Shown in pieces: positions 7,609-20,123 of a stretch of 64,000 nt of DNA; position 1 is the first letter of the stretch, and every line of letters begins with the position of its first letter. Location of the stretch: the NCBI GenBank assembly GCA_900199505.1, contig FZQV01000008.1:1-64000 (forward strand), given 5' to 3'. This DNA comes from Ruaniaceae bacterium KH17. Lineage in GTDB: Bacteria > Actinomycetota > Actinomycetes > Actinomycetales > Actinomycetaceae. Position numbers and translations under genes: made by a program. The notes below the pieces were generated by a model. It had not been told where the DNA came from and did no database searches. It worked only from the letters and a program-made list of their open reading frames with translations.

Positions 7609-7944
7609 TCAGTCGCTGGCGAGGAGCGCGTCGAGTCGATCGACGCGGCCCCGCCAGACCTGTTCGTAGCGATCAAGCAGCGCCCGTACGCGCCGGATCG
7701 CCTCGGGGTTGCCGTGAACGATGCGTTCACGGCCATGAGGACGCTTCGTCACGAGACCAGCCTCCTCCAATACAGCGACGTGCTTCTGCACTGCGGCGAA
7801 GGACATCTCGTACGCCTCCGCGAGTACCGAAACCGAGGTGCCGCTTGCGAGAGTCCGACGCACGATGTCGCGGCGGGTCGAATCGGCGAGGGCCCGGAAG
7901 ATCCGGTCCACCTCGGCGTCACTGAGTTCTACATATGAAACCAT
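7609..7944 (-). CDS. ArsR/SmtB-family transcriptional regulator
   Basis: A 111-aa winged-helix protein: FRALADSTRRDIVRRTL (helices 1-2), SVSVLAEAYEMSFAAVQKHVAVLEEAGLV (recognition helix region, about 38-66), then the wing KRPHGRERIVHG. No metal-binding ELCVCDL-type motif, so it belongs to the non-metal ArsR group that partners AHSA1 genes. It probably represses itself and the downstream AHSA1 gene. There is no ribosome site before ATG 7944. The flanking AACCA-TT-TGGTT palindrome (7940-7951) overlaps the start codon and would suit an operator on a leaderless promoter. Confidence 0.9.
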   Translation of the reverse strand: MVSYVELSDAEVDRIFRALADSTRRDIVRRTLASGTSVSVLAEAYEMSFAAVQKHVAVLEEAGLVTKRPHGRERIVHGNPEAIRRVRALLDRYEQVWRGRVDRLDALLASD

Positions 7945-7999
7945 TTGGTTGTACGTTAGCCCGCTCCGACGCCGTCGTCAAGGGTGTTGGGAAAAGGGT

Positions 8000-8064
8000 G
8001 AGCCACCGCCGTTGGACAGAATCGGGCAATGCCCGTGGAATGAAGTCACAACGTGCGGTGGCTC
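8000..8064. repeat. 65-nt long-stem inverted repeat
   Basis: The left arm 8000-8014 (GAGCCACCGCCGTTG) pairs with the right arm 8049-8064 (CAACGTGCGGTGGCTC) over 15 bp with a single bulged T. An inner small hairpin CGGGC-AAT-GCCCG lies near the middle. It sits between the ArsR gene and the end of argH. It could be a strong transcription barrier, a small structured RNA or a miniature mobile element; there is no coding capacity. Confidence 0.5.
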
Positions 8065-8100
8065 GTTAACGAGTTTATCGCATCCGGCTGGTCTTCCGGG

Positions 8101-8122
8101 ATCCTGCGACTTCGCGCAGGAT
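8101..8122. repeat. Hairpin repeat, copy 1 (after argH)
   Basis: ATCCTGCG-ACTTCG-CGCAGGAT: 8-bp arms with a 6-nt loop, 7 nt after the argH stop. An identical copy, including the flanking GG before it and G after it, lies at 9577-9598. It could be a terminator for argH or a REP-like dispersed element. Confidence 0.6.
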
Positions 8123-8129
8123 GGCCGGG

Positions 8130-9660
<1,531 letters not shown>

Positions 9661-9662
9661 AC

Positions 9663-9678
9663 GAGAGACGCGTCTCTC
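9663..9678. terminator. Perfect 16-bp palindrome after argR
   Basis: GAGAGACGCGTCTCTC is fully self-complementary and lies 20 bp after the argR stop codon. It has no T-run. It could be a terminator stem or a protein-binding site. Confidence 0.35.
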
Positions 9679-9698
9679 ACGTAAACCCCACGAGGCGA

Positions 9699-10220
9699 TC
9701 AACTGCGTTCGGATTCTGCGAGGGCGCGGATCATTACGTCGAAGGCGTCCGCAGCGGCGGCGGTGCGGGCAATCACCAGAATCGTGTCATCGCCCGCCAC
9801 GGTGCCGAGGATGCCCTCGAGCGCAGCGCGATCGATGTGCCAGGCCAGATACTGGGCGCTACCGGCGGTTGTCTGCACCACCGCAAGGTTCCCGGTGAGA
9901 TCCGTGGAAATCACCACCTCAGAGGCGAGCCGCGCAAACCGCGAATCGGCGGCTGAGGCATCGATCGGCATGGTGGCGCCACGCACCGTCCCGGCCACGC
10001 CCTCCTCCGGCACGGCATAGATCAGCTCGCCGCCGGGAACCCGCATCTTCTGCGCGCGGAGTTCCACCAAGTCCCGCGAGAGCGTGGCCTGCGTGGTCTC
10101 GATTCCCCGCTCGGCAAGCAGCGCGGCAAGCTCGCCCTGTGAGTGCACGGCCTGGTGCGTGAGAAGCTCGACGATCACGGATTGCCGGGCGGACTTGGAT
10201 TGCAGCGCGCGTTCGGACAT
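9699..10220 (-). CDS. argR: Arginine repressor
   Basis: A 173-aa ArgR. The N-terminal winged-helix DNA-binding domain (about residues 10-75) has the recognition region [14 protein letters not shown]. The C-terminal hexamerisation and arginine-binding domain (about 95-170) contains [11 protein letters not shown] and [13 protein letters not shown], the strand carrying the arginine-contacting aspartates. With arginine bound it represses the arg genes; the ARG-box-like site before argC is a likely target. The start follows the argF stop by 3 bp. Confidence 0.96.
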   Translation of the reverse strand: MSERALQSKSARQSVIVELLTHQAVHSQGELAALLAERGIETTQATLSRDLVELRAQKMRVPGGELIYAVPEEGVAGTVRGATMPIDASAADSRFARLASEVVISTDLTGNLAVVQTTAGSAQYLAWHIDRAALEGILGTVAGDDTILVIARTAAAADAFDVMIRALAESERS

Positions 10221-10223
10221 GCC

Positions 10224-11219
10224 CTAACTCCCGAGCGTGGCCACCATGACGGCCTTGATCGTGTGCATCCGGTTCTCGGCCTGATCGAACACGATCGACG
10301 CGCGCGATTCGAACACCTCGTCCGTGACCTCCAGCCCCTCCATGCCGGTGAGCTGGTAGATCTCCTCGCCAATCGCCGTCTTGCGATCGTGATAGGCGGG
10401 CAGGCAGTGCAGGAACTTCACGTCCGGGTTCCCCGAGGCGGCCATCAGCTGCGCGTTCACCTGGTACGGCGTGAGCAGCTCGATCCGCTCCGCCCACACG
10501 TCCTTCGGCTCCCCCATCGACACCCACACGTCCGTGTAGATGAAGTCGGCCCCCGCGACGGCGTCCAGCGGGTCCGAGGTCTGGGTGATCTTCGCGCCCG
10601 TCTGGGAGGCGATCTCTTGCGCCAGCATCGTGGTTTCGGCGTCGTTCCAGAGCTTCGCGGGGGCGGCGATTCGCACGTCCACACCCATCAGCGCGGAGGA
10701 GATCAGCAACGAGTTGCCCACGTTGTTGCGCGCGTCGCCGAGATAGGCAAGAGAGATCTCCGAGAGCGGCTTGTCCGAGTGCTCGAGCATGGTGAGCTGA
10801 TCGGCGAGCGACTGCGTGGGGTGCCAGTCGTCCGTCAACCCGTTCCAGACGGGCACACCGGAGAGTTCGGCGAGCGTGTCCACATCGGACTGCAGCGACC
10901 CACGGAACTGGATGCCGTCGTAGAAGCGTCCGAGCACGCGTGCGGTATCCGGGACGGATTCCTTGTGCCCAATCTGCGAGCCCGAGGGATCGAGATACGT
11001 CACCCGCGCGCCCTGATCGTAGGCGGCCACCTCGAACGAGCATCGGGTGCGCGTAGAAGTCTTCGCGAAGACCAGCGCGATGTTCTTCCCGAGGAGCCTT
11101 TGTTCCTCACGCCCCGCCTTCTTCGCCGCCTTCAGCTCGGCGGCGAGGTCGAGGAATGAAGCCCACTCCTCCGGTGTGAAATCGGCGTCCTTGAGGAAGC
11201 TCCGTCCTTGCAGACTCAC
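10224..11219 (-). CDS. argF: Ornithine carbamoyltransferase
   Basis: A 331-aa enzyme joining ornithine and carbamoyl phosphate to citrulline (biosynthesis), or running in reverse in the arginine deiminase pathway. Carbamoyl-phosphate loop STRTRCSFE (about residues 54-62), HPTQ near 132-135, and ornithine loop HCLPA near 270. The GTG start overlaps the arcA stop as GTGA. Its position directly after arginine deiminase is also that of a catabolic arcB, and sequence alone does not show which direction dominates. It is the only ornithine carbamoyltransferase in the window. Confidence 0.96.
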   Translation of the reverse strand: MSLQGRSFLKDADFTPEEWASFLDLAAELKAAKKAGREEQRLLGKNIALVFAKTSTRTRCSFEVAAYDQGARVTYLDPSGSQIGHKESVPDTARVLGRFYDGIQFRGSLQSDVDTLAELSGVPVWNGLTDDWHPTQSLADQLTMLEHSDKPLSEISLAYLGDARNNVGNSLLISSALMGVDVRIAAPAKLWNDAETTMLAQEIASQTGAKITQTSDPLDAVAGADFIYTDVWVSMGEPKDVWAERIELLTPYQVNAQLMAASGNPDVKFLHCLPAYHDRKTAIGEEIYQLTGMEGLEVTDEVFESRASIVFDQAENRMHTIKAVMVATLGS

Positions 11220-12463
11220 AGCGATGTCTCCTTCTGCGGCGGCGCCGCATCGCGAATGGTGGGGCAGCTCATGCAGCGCGGCCCACCGCGCCCACGGCCA
11301 AGTTCACTTCCGGGCACGGCGCGCACATCGATCCCCTGCGCGGTGAGGTACTCGTTCGTGGTGACGTTCCGTTCATAGCCGACGACGACGCCCGGCCGGA
11401 TCGCGAGGAAGTTGCAGCCGTCATCCCATTGCTCGCGCTGGGCAGCGAGCGAATCCTGCGGGGTAATCAGCACCCGCGGGTCGCCGATTCCGGCGGCCGC
11501 CCCAATCACCGAAAACATGTCCGCGTCCTCGTTCCGCGTGATGTCGAGTTTCTCGGGCGACGCACCGGGACGGATCGTGACCGAGGGCAGGTTGCCCAGG
11601 TTCTGGTACACCGTGAACGTGTCCTCATCGAGCATCGTGAGAACCGTGTCCAGGTGCATCATCTCGCGCTTGGCAGGCATGTTAAGGGCGACGACGGTCT
11701 CGGCCTCTCCCGATTCGAACAATCGCCGTGCGAAGCGTTCGGCTCCCTGCGGCGTGGAGCGCTCGGAAAGCCCCACCACCACGGAGCCGTTGCCCGTCAC
11801 CAGCACATCCCCACCTTCGAGCACCGCCGGGCCGTCATCGTCCCCGAGCGACCAACGTTGAAAATCGGCCGTCGCAAAACGGGGGTGGTAGGTGTAGATC
11901 GTCTCGAAGTTGAGCGTCTCGCGCCGCCGGGCCTCTTTGCGCATCGAGTTCACCGCAACGCCGCCGTATGCCCATGCCGAGGTGTCCCGAGTGAAAAGGT
12001 GGTTTGGCAGCGGGGGCAGGACCAGATCGTCGTCGTCCATCAAGTCGATGAGGACGCTGCGCGGGGTACCCACGCGATCCAAAAGCTCGGCCTTCGTGAT
12101 CCCGGCGATCAGCAGATCGGCCAGCTCCCACCCGGAGGAGCCCTCGGCGAGAGTCCAGAGGGCATCCGTGAGCCCGGGGCCGAATGCGCGTTCGTCGAAG
12201 GCGTGCTCCAGTGCGAACTTGCGGGCGGCCGTGTCCTCAAGCGTCTCGCCGAGTAGCTCGGCGAAGTAGAGCACCTCGACGCCCTCTGAGCGGAGCACGT
12301 TCGCGAACGCGTCGTGCTCCGCCTGGGCTTCAGCAAGCCACAAGAGGTCGTCGAAGAGGAGTTCGTCCTTGTTGCTCGGGGTGAGCCTCGTCATCTCGCG
12401 GCCGGGCCGGTGCAGGATGACCTGCCGGAGCTCGCCCACCTCCGAATCAACGCGGTATCTCAT
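11216..12463 (-). CDS. arcA: Arginine deiminase
   Basis: A 415-aa guanidino-group hydrolase that converts arginine to citrulline and ammonia. Recognisable parts are the N-terminal [14 protein letters not shown], the substrate segment LFTRDTSAW (about 159-167), the catalytic-His region [10 protein letters not shown] (about 265-274) and the C-terminal GGPRCMSCP with the nucleophile cysteine (about 399). The length is normal for bacterial ADI. It lies between argG and argF inside an otherwise biosynthetic cluster. No arcC (carbamate kinase) or arcD (antiporter) is present in the window. Confidence 0.95.
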   Translation of the reverse strand: MRYRVDSEVGELRQVILHRPGREMTRLTPSNKDELLFDDLLWLAEAQAEHDAFANVLRSEGVEVLYFAELLGETLEDTAARKFALEHAFDERAFGPGLTDALWTLAEGSSGWELADLLIAGITKAELLDRVGTPRSVLIDLMDDDDLVLPPLPNHLFTRDTSAWAYGGVAVNSMRKEARRRETLNFETIYTYHPRFATADFQRWSLGDDDGPAVLEGGDVLVTGNGSVVVGLSERSTPQGAERFARRLFESGEAETVVALNMPAKREMMHLDTVLTMLDEDTFTVYQNLGNLPSVTIRPGASPEKLDITRNEDADMFSVIGAAAGIGDPRVLITPQDSLAAQREQWDDGCNFLAIRPGVVVGYERNVTTNEYLTAQGIDVRAVPGSELGRGRGGPRCMSCPTIRDAAPPQKETSL

Positions 12464-12473
12464 GGGGTCGAGC

Positions 12474-13702
<1,229 letters not shown>

Positions 13703-13706
<4 letters not shown>

Positions 13707-14872
13707 GAGTTATCTCCTTCGTTTGCTGCCTCCAGGACGTCCCGGAGGGTGGTTGTGAACTCAGCCGCCTGTTCGGCGGTGATGATGAGGGGTGGGGCGA
13801 GCCGTATGGTCTGCGACGCCACCGCATTGGTGATGAGTCCGGCATCGAGTAGGGCCGCCTGTACCGGTGCCGCGTCACGATCGAGGTCGACGGCGATCAG
13901 CAAGCCCGCGCCGCGCACCTCCAGCACTCCGGGGACCTTGGCAAGGTCCGCGCGCCAGGACTCCCCCAGCTCGGCAATGTGGGGTAGCAGAGCATGCACT
14001 TCGCGTGTCACCGCAAGGGCCGCAGCGGCGGCCAACGGGTTCCCACCGAATGTGGTGCCGTGTTGTCCGGGCGAGAGCGCGTCCGCAGCGGAGGGCCGGG
14101 CGATCACGGCGCCGATCGGCACGCCACCGGCGAGACCCTTGGCCATGGTGACCAGATCCGGCTCCACGATGCCTTCGTGCGCGAACCACGTGCCCGTCCG
14201 GCCCACGCCTGTCTGGACCTCGTCGATCACGAGGAGTGCTCCGGCGTCGTGCGCGAGCTGCTGCGCCGCCGTCAGGTACTCGGGATCGAGCGAGCGCACG
14301 CCCGCCTCACCCTGGATGACCTCCATGAAGACTGCGGCCACGGTTTCGTCGAGCTCGGCGGCCAGCGCGTCGATGTCATTTGCGGGGACGAAGGTGGTGT
14401 TCCCGGTCATCGGCTCAAACGGCTCGCGATACTGCGACTTGTAGGTGATCGAGAGCGCGCCGAGCGTGCGCCCGTGGAAGGCGTTCTCCAACGCGATCAG
14501 CCTGCCGCCAGGGCGGTGCCGCAGCGCGATCTTGATCGCGGCCTCGTTCGCCTCGGCGCCGGAGTTCGTAAAGAACACCTTCGATCCCTCGGGGAAATCG
14601 CCGTACTTCTTCAGCGCCGCGGCCAGCTCCAGTTGGGGCGGGCTGGCGAAGAAGTTCGAGACGTGCGCGAGCGTGGCCACCTGCGTGGAGACCGCCTCAA
14701 TAAGCGCGGGGTGTGCGTGCCCGAGCGCGTTCACGGCGATGCCCGCGAGCAGGTCCAGGTAGCGGTTGCCATCCTGATCCCACACGTAGCAACCCTCGCC
14801 ACGCACGAGCTCGCGCTGCGGCCGGCCGAACACGCCAACGAGATCGCGGCCGTAATCCTCTTGCCAGGTCAT
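13703..14872 (-). CDS. argD: Acetylornithine aminotransferase
   Basis: A 389-aa class III PLP-dependent aminotransferase for N-acetylglutamate semialdehyde. Seen: [15 protein letters not shown] (about 94-108, PLP phosphate binding), [19 protein letters not shown] (about 207-219) and the PLP-lysine in [12 protein letters not shown] (about 236). It overlaps argB upstream and argG downstream by 4 bp each, giving one coupled operon. Confidence 0.96.
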
Positions 14873-15810
14873 CCCTGCACCCCCGGCGGGTTCCAGCGCA
14901 GCTGCGAGAGCGGCACCTTTGAGACGGAGTGCTCGAAGCCGTCGCCGTTGATGGCGGTGCCCGAACCCTTATCTGTGAAGATCTCGATCAGGAGCGCGTG
15001 CGGGATCCGGCCGTCAATCACGTGCGCCTGCGTCACGCCGCCATGCAACGCGGCGATGCACGCCTCCATCTTGGGACGCATCCCCGATTCGAGGCTCGGT
15101 AGCAGCTCCTCCACCTCGGACAGGGTGATCTCGGAGGCGAGCGACTCCGGATCCGGCCAGTCGCGATAGAGCCCGGCCACGTCCGTCATCATCACGAGCT
15201 TGTAGGCACCGCAGGCCATTGCGATGGCGCCCGCAGCGGTGTCTGCGTTGATGTTCAGAATCTCGTGTTCGTCGTCGGGAGCGAGGGTAGAAATCACGGG
15301 GATGCGGCCGGCCGCGAGCAGGTCATCGATCGCTTCGGTCTTGACCTCGACCACTTCACCCACGAGGCCCACGTCCACGTGTTCGCCGTTCACGATGGCC
15401 GTGCGGCGCTTGGCGCGCATGAGGCCACCATCCTGGCCGGAGATGCCGACGGCGTACGGCCGCACCTCGTTGATGAGCGAGATAAGTTCGCGCTGGACCT
15501 GGCCGATCAGGACCATCTGCGCGATGTCCCGGACCTCGGGGGTGGTCACGCGCAGGCCGCCGCGGAACTCGGATTCGACGCCGAGCCGCTTCAGCATGTC
15601 GCTGATCTGCGGGCCGCCGCCATGCACCACGATCGGGTAGAGCCCCACCTGGCGCAGGAACTGCACGTCCTGGGCGAAGGCGCGCTTCAGGTCATCGTTG
15701 ATCATGGCGTTGCCGCCGTACTTGATGACCACGCGCTGGCCGGAGAAGCGCTGCAACCAGGGCAGGGCCTCCAGCAGGATGTCGGATTTCTGTTCGGGTG
15801 AAAGGCTCAT
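14869..15810 (-). CDS. argB: Acetylglutamate kinase
   Basis: A 313-aa amino-acid kinase that phosphorylates N-acetylglutamate. VIKYGGNAM near residues 28-36, [10 protein letters not shown] near 62-71, the substrate loop FRGGLRVTT near 83-91, and [11 protein letters not shown] near 197-207 match the family. The N-terminal helix before residue 25 is the type found in arginine-inhibited, hexameric NAGKs, so feedback control by arginine is likely (inference). 4-bp overlaps on both sides. Confidence 0.97.
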   Translation of the reverse strand: MSLSPEQKSDILLEALPWLQRFSGQRVVIKYGGNAMINDDLKRAFAQDVQFLRQVGLYPIVVHGGGPQISDMLKRLGVESEFRGGLRVTTPEVRDIAQMVLIGQVQRELISLINEVRPYAVGISGQDGGLMRAKRRTAIVNGEHVDVGLVGEVVEVKTEAIDDLLAAGRIPVISTLAPDDEHEILNINADTAAGAIAMACGAYKLVMMTDVAGLYRDWPDPESLASEITLSEVEELLPSLESGMRPKMEACIAALHGGVTQAHVIDGRIPHALLIEIFTDKGSGTAINGDGFEHSVSKVPLSQLRWNPPGVQG

Positions 15811-16976
15811 GTCGAATACGCGCTGTTCTCGTGGACGTAATCGTGCGTGAGGTCATTGGTCCAGATCGTTGCGGTGGCCTCGCCCGCGTGCAGATCGATC
15901 TCGATCGTCACTTCACGCGGCGTGAGGTCCACGAGGTCGCGGGACGTGCCCACTCCCCCGGCACGCGCCACCTGGATGCCGTTCATGTAGACGTCGAGCT
16001 GATCCGCCTCGAACGGCGCCACGTTCTCCGGGACCGTTCCCACAGCGGCGAGAACGCGGCCCCAGTTCGGGTCGTTGCCGAAGATGGCGGCCTTGAGCAG
16101 GTTCGAGGATGTGACCGCCCGTGCCACCGCAACGGCGGCCGCCTCGCTGGAGGCATTCCGCACGGTGACGGCGATATCGTGGCTGGCCCCCTCGGCGTCG
16201 GCAATGAGCTGACGGGCAAGCGAGGCGCAGACCTCGGTGAGCACCGCGGCGAACTCCTCGCCGCTCGGGGTGGCACCCGAGGCTCCCGAGGCCAGCAGCA
16301 ACACCGTGTCATTGGTGGACATGCAGCCATCGGAATCGAGCCGGTTGAACGTGGTCTCGACCGCCGTCTCCAGCGCGGCCTGCGCGGTGCTGGCATCGAG
16401 GCTGGCGTCGGTGGTGATCACCACGAGCATCGTGGCGAGTGCCGGGTTCAGCATGCCCGCACCCTTGGCCATCCCGCCGACGGCGTACCCCGCGCCCGCG
16501 CTCGTGGCCTCCTTGGGGACGGTGTCCGTGGTCATGATGGCCTGCGCGGCTGCCGGGCCGCCGTCGGCCGAGAGTTGCTCGGCTGCGGCGGTGACACCGG
16601 CGGTGAGCTTCGGCATGTCGAGGAGCTCGCCGATCAGGCCGGTGGAGCAGACCATCACGTCGCCCGCGCCCACCTCATCCGCACCGAGCGTCTCGGAGAC
16701 AAACTCGGCCGTGGTGTGCGTGTCGAGGAAGCCCTGGGATCCGGTACAGGCGTTGGCGCCGCCGGAGTTCAGGATCACAGCGCGCGCGGCGCCGTCGGAG
16801 ATGGCCTGGCGGGTCCAGACCACGGGTGCCGCGACCACACGGTTCGTAGTGAAGACGCCGGCCGCGGTGTACTCGGGGCCGTCGTTGACCACGAGGGCCA
16901 CATCCGGCTTGCCCGAGGCCTTGAGCCCGGCGGTCACGCCCGCGGCGCGGAAGCCAGCTGCTGCGGTGACGCTCAT
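15807..16976 (-). CDS. argJ: Glutamate N-acetyltransferase / amino-acid acetyltransferase
   Basis: A 389-aa ArgJ that transfers acetyl from N-acetylornithine to glutamate and makes the acetyl cycle possible. The self-cleavage site is visible as [13 protein letters not shown] (about 172-184). Cleavage before the Thr of ATM yields the two chains and frees the catalytic threonine. The C-terminal part has FGNDPNWGR (about 294-302). No separate argA is present in the window. Overlaps the argC stop by 4 bp. Confidence 0.96.
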   Translation of the reverse strand: MSVTAAAGFRAAGVTAGLKASGKPDVALVVNDGPEYTAAGVFTTNRVVAAPVVWTRQAISDGAARAVILNSGGANACTGSQGFLDTHTTAEFVSETLGADEVGAGDVMVCSTGLIGELLDMPKLTAGVTAAAEQLSADGGPAAAQAIMTTDTVPKEATSAGAGYAVGGMAKGAGMLNPALATMLVVITTDASLDASTAQAALETAVETTFNRLDSDGCMSTNDTVLLLASGASGATPSGEEFAAVLTEVCASLARQLIADAEGASHDIAVTVRNASSEAAAVAVARAVTSSNLLKAAIFGNDPNWGRVLAAVGTVPENVAPFEADQLDVYMNGIQVARAGGVGTSRDLVDLTPREVTIEIDLHAGEATATIWTNDLTHDYVHENSAYST

Positions 16977-18013
16977 GGAGCCACTCCAATCGTTGTAAGG
17001 CCGAGGGTTTCGGGCATCCCGAGTGCGAGGTTCAGCGACTGAACGAGGCCGCCCGCGGTGCCCTTCACGAGATTATCGACGGCCGCCATTGCGATCACGC
17101 GGCCGGCGTGCTCGTCCACGGCCACCTGCACGAGGCAGGAGTTGCTGCCCGTCACCATCGCCGTGGTAGGCCACTGACCTTCGGGGAGCAACTCCACGAA
17201 GGGCTCGTCCGCATACGTCTCTTCCCATGCGCCGCGCACATCCGCCGCGTTGCCCGTGAGTGGGGCGGTGACGCTGGCGAGGATGCCGCGGGACATCGGC
17301 ACGAGGATCGGTTGAAAGTGGATCCGCGGGTTGGCGGCGCCGGCGATCTTCAGGTTCTGCTCGATCTCGGGGATGTGCCGGTGCGTGCCACCCACGGCGT
17401 AGGGGGCCGCGGACCCGAAGGCCTCGGAAGCCATCAGGTGCGGCTTCATGGCCTTGCCCGCACCGGAGTAGCCCACGGCGAGGGTCGCAACGATGTCCGT
17501 CTCGTCGATCAGATCGAGCCCGGGCTGGATCGCGAGCGTCACCGTGCCAGCGTTGCAGCCGTTCACGGCGATTCGGCGGGCGTCTGCGAGGAGCGCGCGC
17601 TGGGCAGTGGCGGTCCGCTCGCCCGCGTGCAGGAGTTCGGGGAGGCCGTAGGGCCAGGTGCCGGCGTGCTCGGAGCCGTAGTACTGCTGCCAATCGGCGG
17701 GATCGGTGAGCCGGAAGTCCGCGCCCACATCGATCACGAGGGAATCGCCCAGCTGGGCCGCCACCTCGCCGGAGGCGCCATGAGGCAGAGCCAACACGAC
17801 AACGTCGGCCTCGGCAACGGCCTCAGGGGTCGTGGGGAGCAGCACACGATCGGCGAGCGAACGCAGGTGTGGGTGGTGCACGCCGAGCGCAGTGCCCGCG
17901 CTCGAAGCCGCAGTGAGCGGACCAATCTCCACCTCGGGATGCGCCGCGAGGAGTCGCAACACCTCGCCTCCGGCATACCCGGACGCGCCAACAACAGCCA
18001 CTGAAACACTCAT
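16973..18013 (-). CDS. argC: N-acetyl-gamma-glutamyl-phosphate reductase
   Basis: A 346-aa NADPH-dependent reductase and the first gene of the arginine operon. Nucleotide-binding VVGASGYAGGE (about 6-16), catalytic cysteine in VNGCNAGT (about 150), and VPMSRGILAS near 240. Two in-frame ATGs lie 6 bp apart (18019 and 18013). The second gives the usual N-terminus MSVSVAVVGASG and lies 7 nt after a TATTCT -10-like box, i.e. a leaderless start. The first would use AGGGG 9 nt upstream. Confidence 0.95.
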   Translation of the reverse strand: MSVSVAVVGASGYAGGEVLRLLAAHPEVEIGPLTAASSAGTALGVHHPHLRSLADRVLLPTTPEAVAEADVVVLALPHGASGEVAAQLGDSLVIDVGADFRLTDPADWQQYYGSEHAGTWPYGLPELLHAGERTATAQRALLADARRIAVNGCNAGTVTLAIQPGLDLIDETDIVATLAVGYSGAGKAMKPHLMASEAFGSAAPYAVGGTHRHIPEIEQNLKIAGAANPRIHFQPILVPMSRGILASVTAPLTGNAADVRGAWEETYADEPFVELLPEGQWPTTAMVTGSNSCLVQVAVDEHAGRVIAMAAVDNLVKGTAGGLVQSLNLALGMPETLGLTTIGVAP

Positions 18014-18014
18014 C

Positions 18015-18040
18015 TGCATAAGAATACACCCCTATGCATA
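18015..18040 (-). promoter_or_regulatory. ARG-box-like operator and -10 region of argC
   Basis: TGCATA (18015-18020) and TATGCA (18033-18038) form an inverted pair 12 bp apart, the half-site type bound by ArgR in actinobacteria. Between them lies TATTCT (minus strand, 18021-18026), a good -10 hexamer 7 nt from ATG 18013. ArgR binding here would cover the promoter of the whole cluster. Confidence 0.55.
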
Positions 18041-18078
18041 CTTGCCCCAAACTGAATACGCGGGCGCACAATGGACTC

Positions 18079-19059
18079 ATGCGTGCAATTCAAGCCATGT
18101 CCCCCGGTTCTGCTGATGTTCTCGCCTGGAACGAGGTTGATCGCCCCGCGTGTGGCCCCGACGACGTCATCGTCCAACTCCACGCGGCCGGTGTGAACTT
18201 CATCGACACCTACCGCCGATCAGGCGTGTACCCGATGGACTACCCACATATCCCCGGCGCTGAAGGCTCGGGCACGGTGGTCGAGGCGGGCGCGAACGCG
18301 GACATCGCCGTGGGCGCGAAGGTTGCCTGGGCGTTCAGCCACTCCAGCTACGCCGAGTTCGTTGCGGTCCCGGCGAAGGAGTGCATCCCGGTGCCCGACG
18401 GCGTGGACCTGGACATCGCTGCCGCACTCCCCTTGCAGGGCCTTACCGCGCACTATCTCGTCCGCTCCACCTATGAGGTAAAGGCGGGCGACACGATCCT
18501 GATCACTGCCGGTGCCGGTGGCGTGGGCGGCCTCGTGATCCAGCTCGCGAAGCTGCACGGCGCCCAGGTGATCACCACGGTGGGCTCACCCGAAAAGGCG
18601 GAGATCGCCGTCGGGCATGGGGCGGACCACGTGCTGGACCTCTCCACAATGAGCGACCTGACCACCGAGATCCCGGCAGCCGTGCGCGCGATCGTGCCCG
18701 AGGGCCTCGCCGCGTCATACGACGGCATCGGCAAAGACACCTTCGATGGCACGCTCGCCTGCGTGAAGCCGCGCGGCATCCAGGTGCTCTTCGGCGGAGC
18801 CTCCGGCCAGGTGGCGCCATTCGACTTGCAGCGCCTCAACGCGGCGGGCTCGATCTTCATCACCCGCCCGTCGCTGGGCGCCTACATCGCCACGCGCGAG
18901 GAACTACGGTGGCGCGCGGAGGAGCTGTTCTCGGCAATCGCCGCTGGTGACCTCAACGTCCCAATCGGCCTCGCACTACCGCTCTCCGAAGCACAACGCG
19001 CGCACGAGGCGCTTGAGGGCCGCGAGACCACCGGAAAGGTGATCCTCCGAGCCCACTGA
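18079..19059 (+). CDS. NADPH:quinone oxidoreductase-like (MDR superfamily, zeta-crystallin type)
   Basis: A 326-aa zinc-free medium-chain reductase. The N-terminal GroES-like domain has NFIDTYRRSGVYP, typical of quinone reductases, and HIPGAEGSGTV. The Rossmann motif AGAGGVGGL (about 140-148) binds NADPH. There are no zinc-site cysteines. ATG 18079 gives the expected N-terminus MRAIQAMSPG; it is divergent from argC with only 65 bp between the starts and has no ribosome site, so it may be leaderless. It ends 2 bp before the converging cassette 2 permease. Confidence 0.9.
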   Translation: MRAIQAMSPGSADVLAWNEVDRPACGPDDVIVQLHAAGVNFIDTYRRSGVYPMDYPHIPGAEGSGTVVEAGANADIAVGAKVAWAFSHSSYAEFVAVPAKECIPVPDGVDLDIAAALPLQGLTAHYLVRSTYEVKAGDTILITAGAGGVGGLVIQLAKLHGAQVITTVGSPEKAEIAVGHGADHVLDLSTMSDLTTEIPAAVRAIVPEGLAASYDGIGKDTFDGTLACVKPRGIQVLFGGASGQVAPFDLQRLNAAGSIFITRPSLGAYIATREELRWRAEELFSAIAAGDLNVPIGLALPLSEAQRAHEALEGRETTGKVILRAH

Positions 19060-19061
19060 AC

Positions 19062-20123
19062 CTATTCGCGGATGGCGTTGGCCACTGCGCCGAGGGCAGT
19101 CAGGGTGGGCAGCAGGACGGCGAGCACAAGTGAACCTAGCAGGAACACTACGACCGGCTGGAGCAGGTACATCCCTAGATCCGGACCCCACGCATCACCC
19201 AGCATGATGTAGGCCAGGATGCTCCCGACGACGGCGAGACACGCGAGCGGAAGCGCAACGACCACGAAGCGGATCAACAAGAGCGCCGCGAACTCCGCGC
19301 GGCTCGTGCCGAGCGAGCGGTAGACGGCGGTCTCACGACGGTCCATGATGCCGATCGCCGCCCATAGGAGCACCGCAATCCCGAGCGCGATCGGCCAGGC
19401 GAGTCCGCTCGGCCCGCTGGTGAGGATCTCGCGTGGCGTGATGCTTCCGGTCCCAGGTTCGAGGAAGGGCTTCGTTCCGACCAGCTGATTCGGGAAGGCG
19501 GCCGAAGCGAGCTCATCGAGCGGGCCGGCGGCTCCGGGCGCTGTGCGGTACCAGCACTCCGTTGCGTTACCCGAAGCGGGGACCACCCGGACCACACTCG
19601 CCTGCACGATCGAGGACTTCACGGTCTCCGGAAGTGTCCCTTGCACGGTCAATGGAACACCGTCGATCGTCACGCTCGCACTCTCGCCAATACCGATCGT
19701 GGCGGCGAGATCGCTCCCTACGAAGAGCCCTCCGGCCGCGGGGGCGTCTGGCCACCAGACCTGAAGCGCACCCAGGGTGAGGTCCACGATCTGGACGCGG
19801 ATACCCGAGGGCTGCCACTCGGCGTCAGCCGTGGTGTTCTCGCCCATGTACCCGCCCGCTGCGAGCACCCCGTTGCCAGATGCGATCCGGGCACATGCGG
19901 CGGCATCGAGCGGGTCGTTGGGGTTCATCGTCTGCGCGACGTAGACCGAGATGCCGCCTTCCTCCAGCGTGTGGCGGTGGGCGATTGCGCGGGATAGATC
20001 GAGGGCGCTGACGGCGATCAGGCCAACGCAGACGAGTGCCGTGATGATTCCCGCAGCGATGTGGCGGTATCCGATGGATCGGACGGCCTCGTCGCGCAGC
20101 TCACCGAGCCTCCAGCCGGTCAC
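19062..20123 (-). CDS. FtsX/MacB-like ABC transporter permease (cassette 2)
   Basis: A 353-aa permease. The true start is GTG 20123, overlapping the ATPase stop (GTGA); the longer open frame upstream is only the ATPase gene read in another frame. One N-terminal membrane segment (about residues 20-42), a large extracytoplasmic domain, and three C-terminal segments (about 239-258, 281-307, 315-340). It corresponds in length, topology and gene position to the permease at 790-1869. Both begin with a short basic/acidic cytoplasmic tail before the first segment. Confidence 0.82.
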   Translation of the reverse strand: MTGWRLGELRDEAVRSIGYRHIAAGIITALVCVGLIAVSALDLSRAIAHRHTLEEGGISVYVAQTMNPNDPLDAAACARIASGNGVLAAGGYMGENTTADAEWQPSGIRVQIVDLTLGALQVWWPDAPAAGGLFVGSDLAATIGIGESASVTIDGVPLTVQGTLPETVKSSIVQASVVRVVPASGNATECWYRTAPGAAGPLDELASAAFPNQLVGTKPFLEPGTGSITPREILTSGPSGLAWPIALGIAVLLWAAIGIMDRRETAVYRSLGTSRAEFAALLLIRFVVVALPLACLAVVGSILAYIMLGDAWGPDLGMYLLQPVVVFLLGSLVLAVLLPTLTALGAVANAIRE

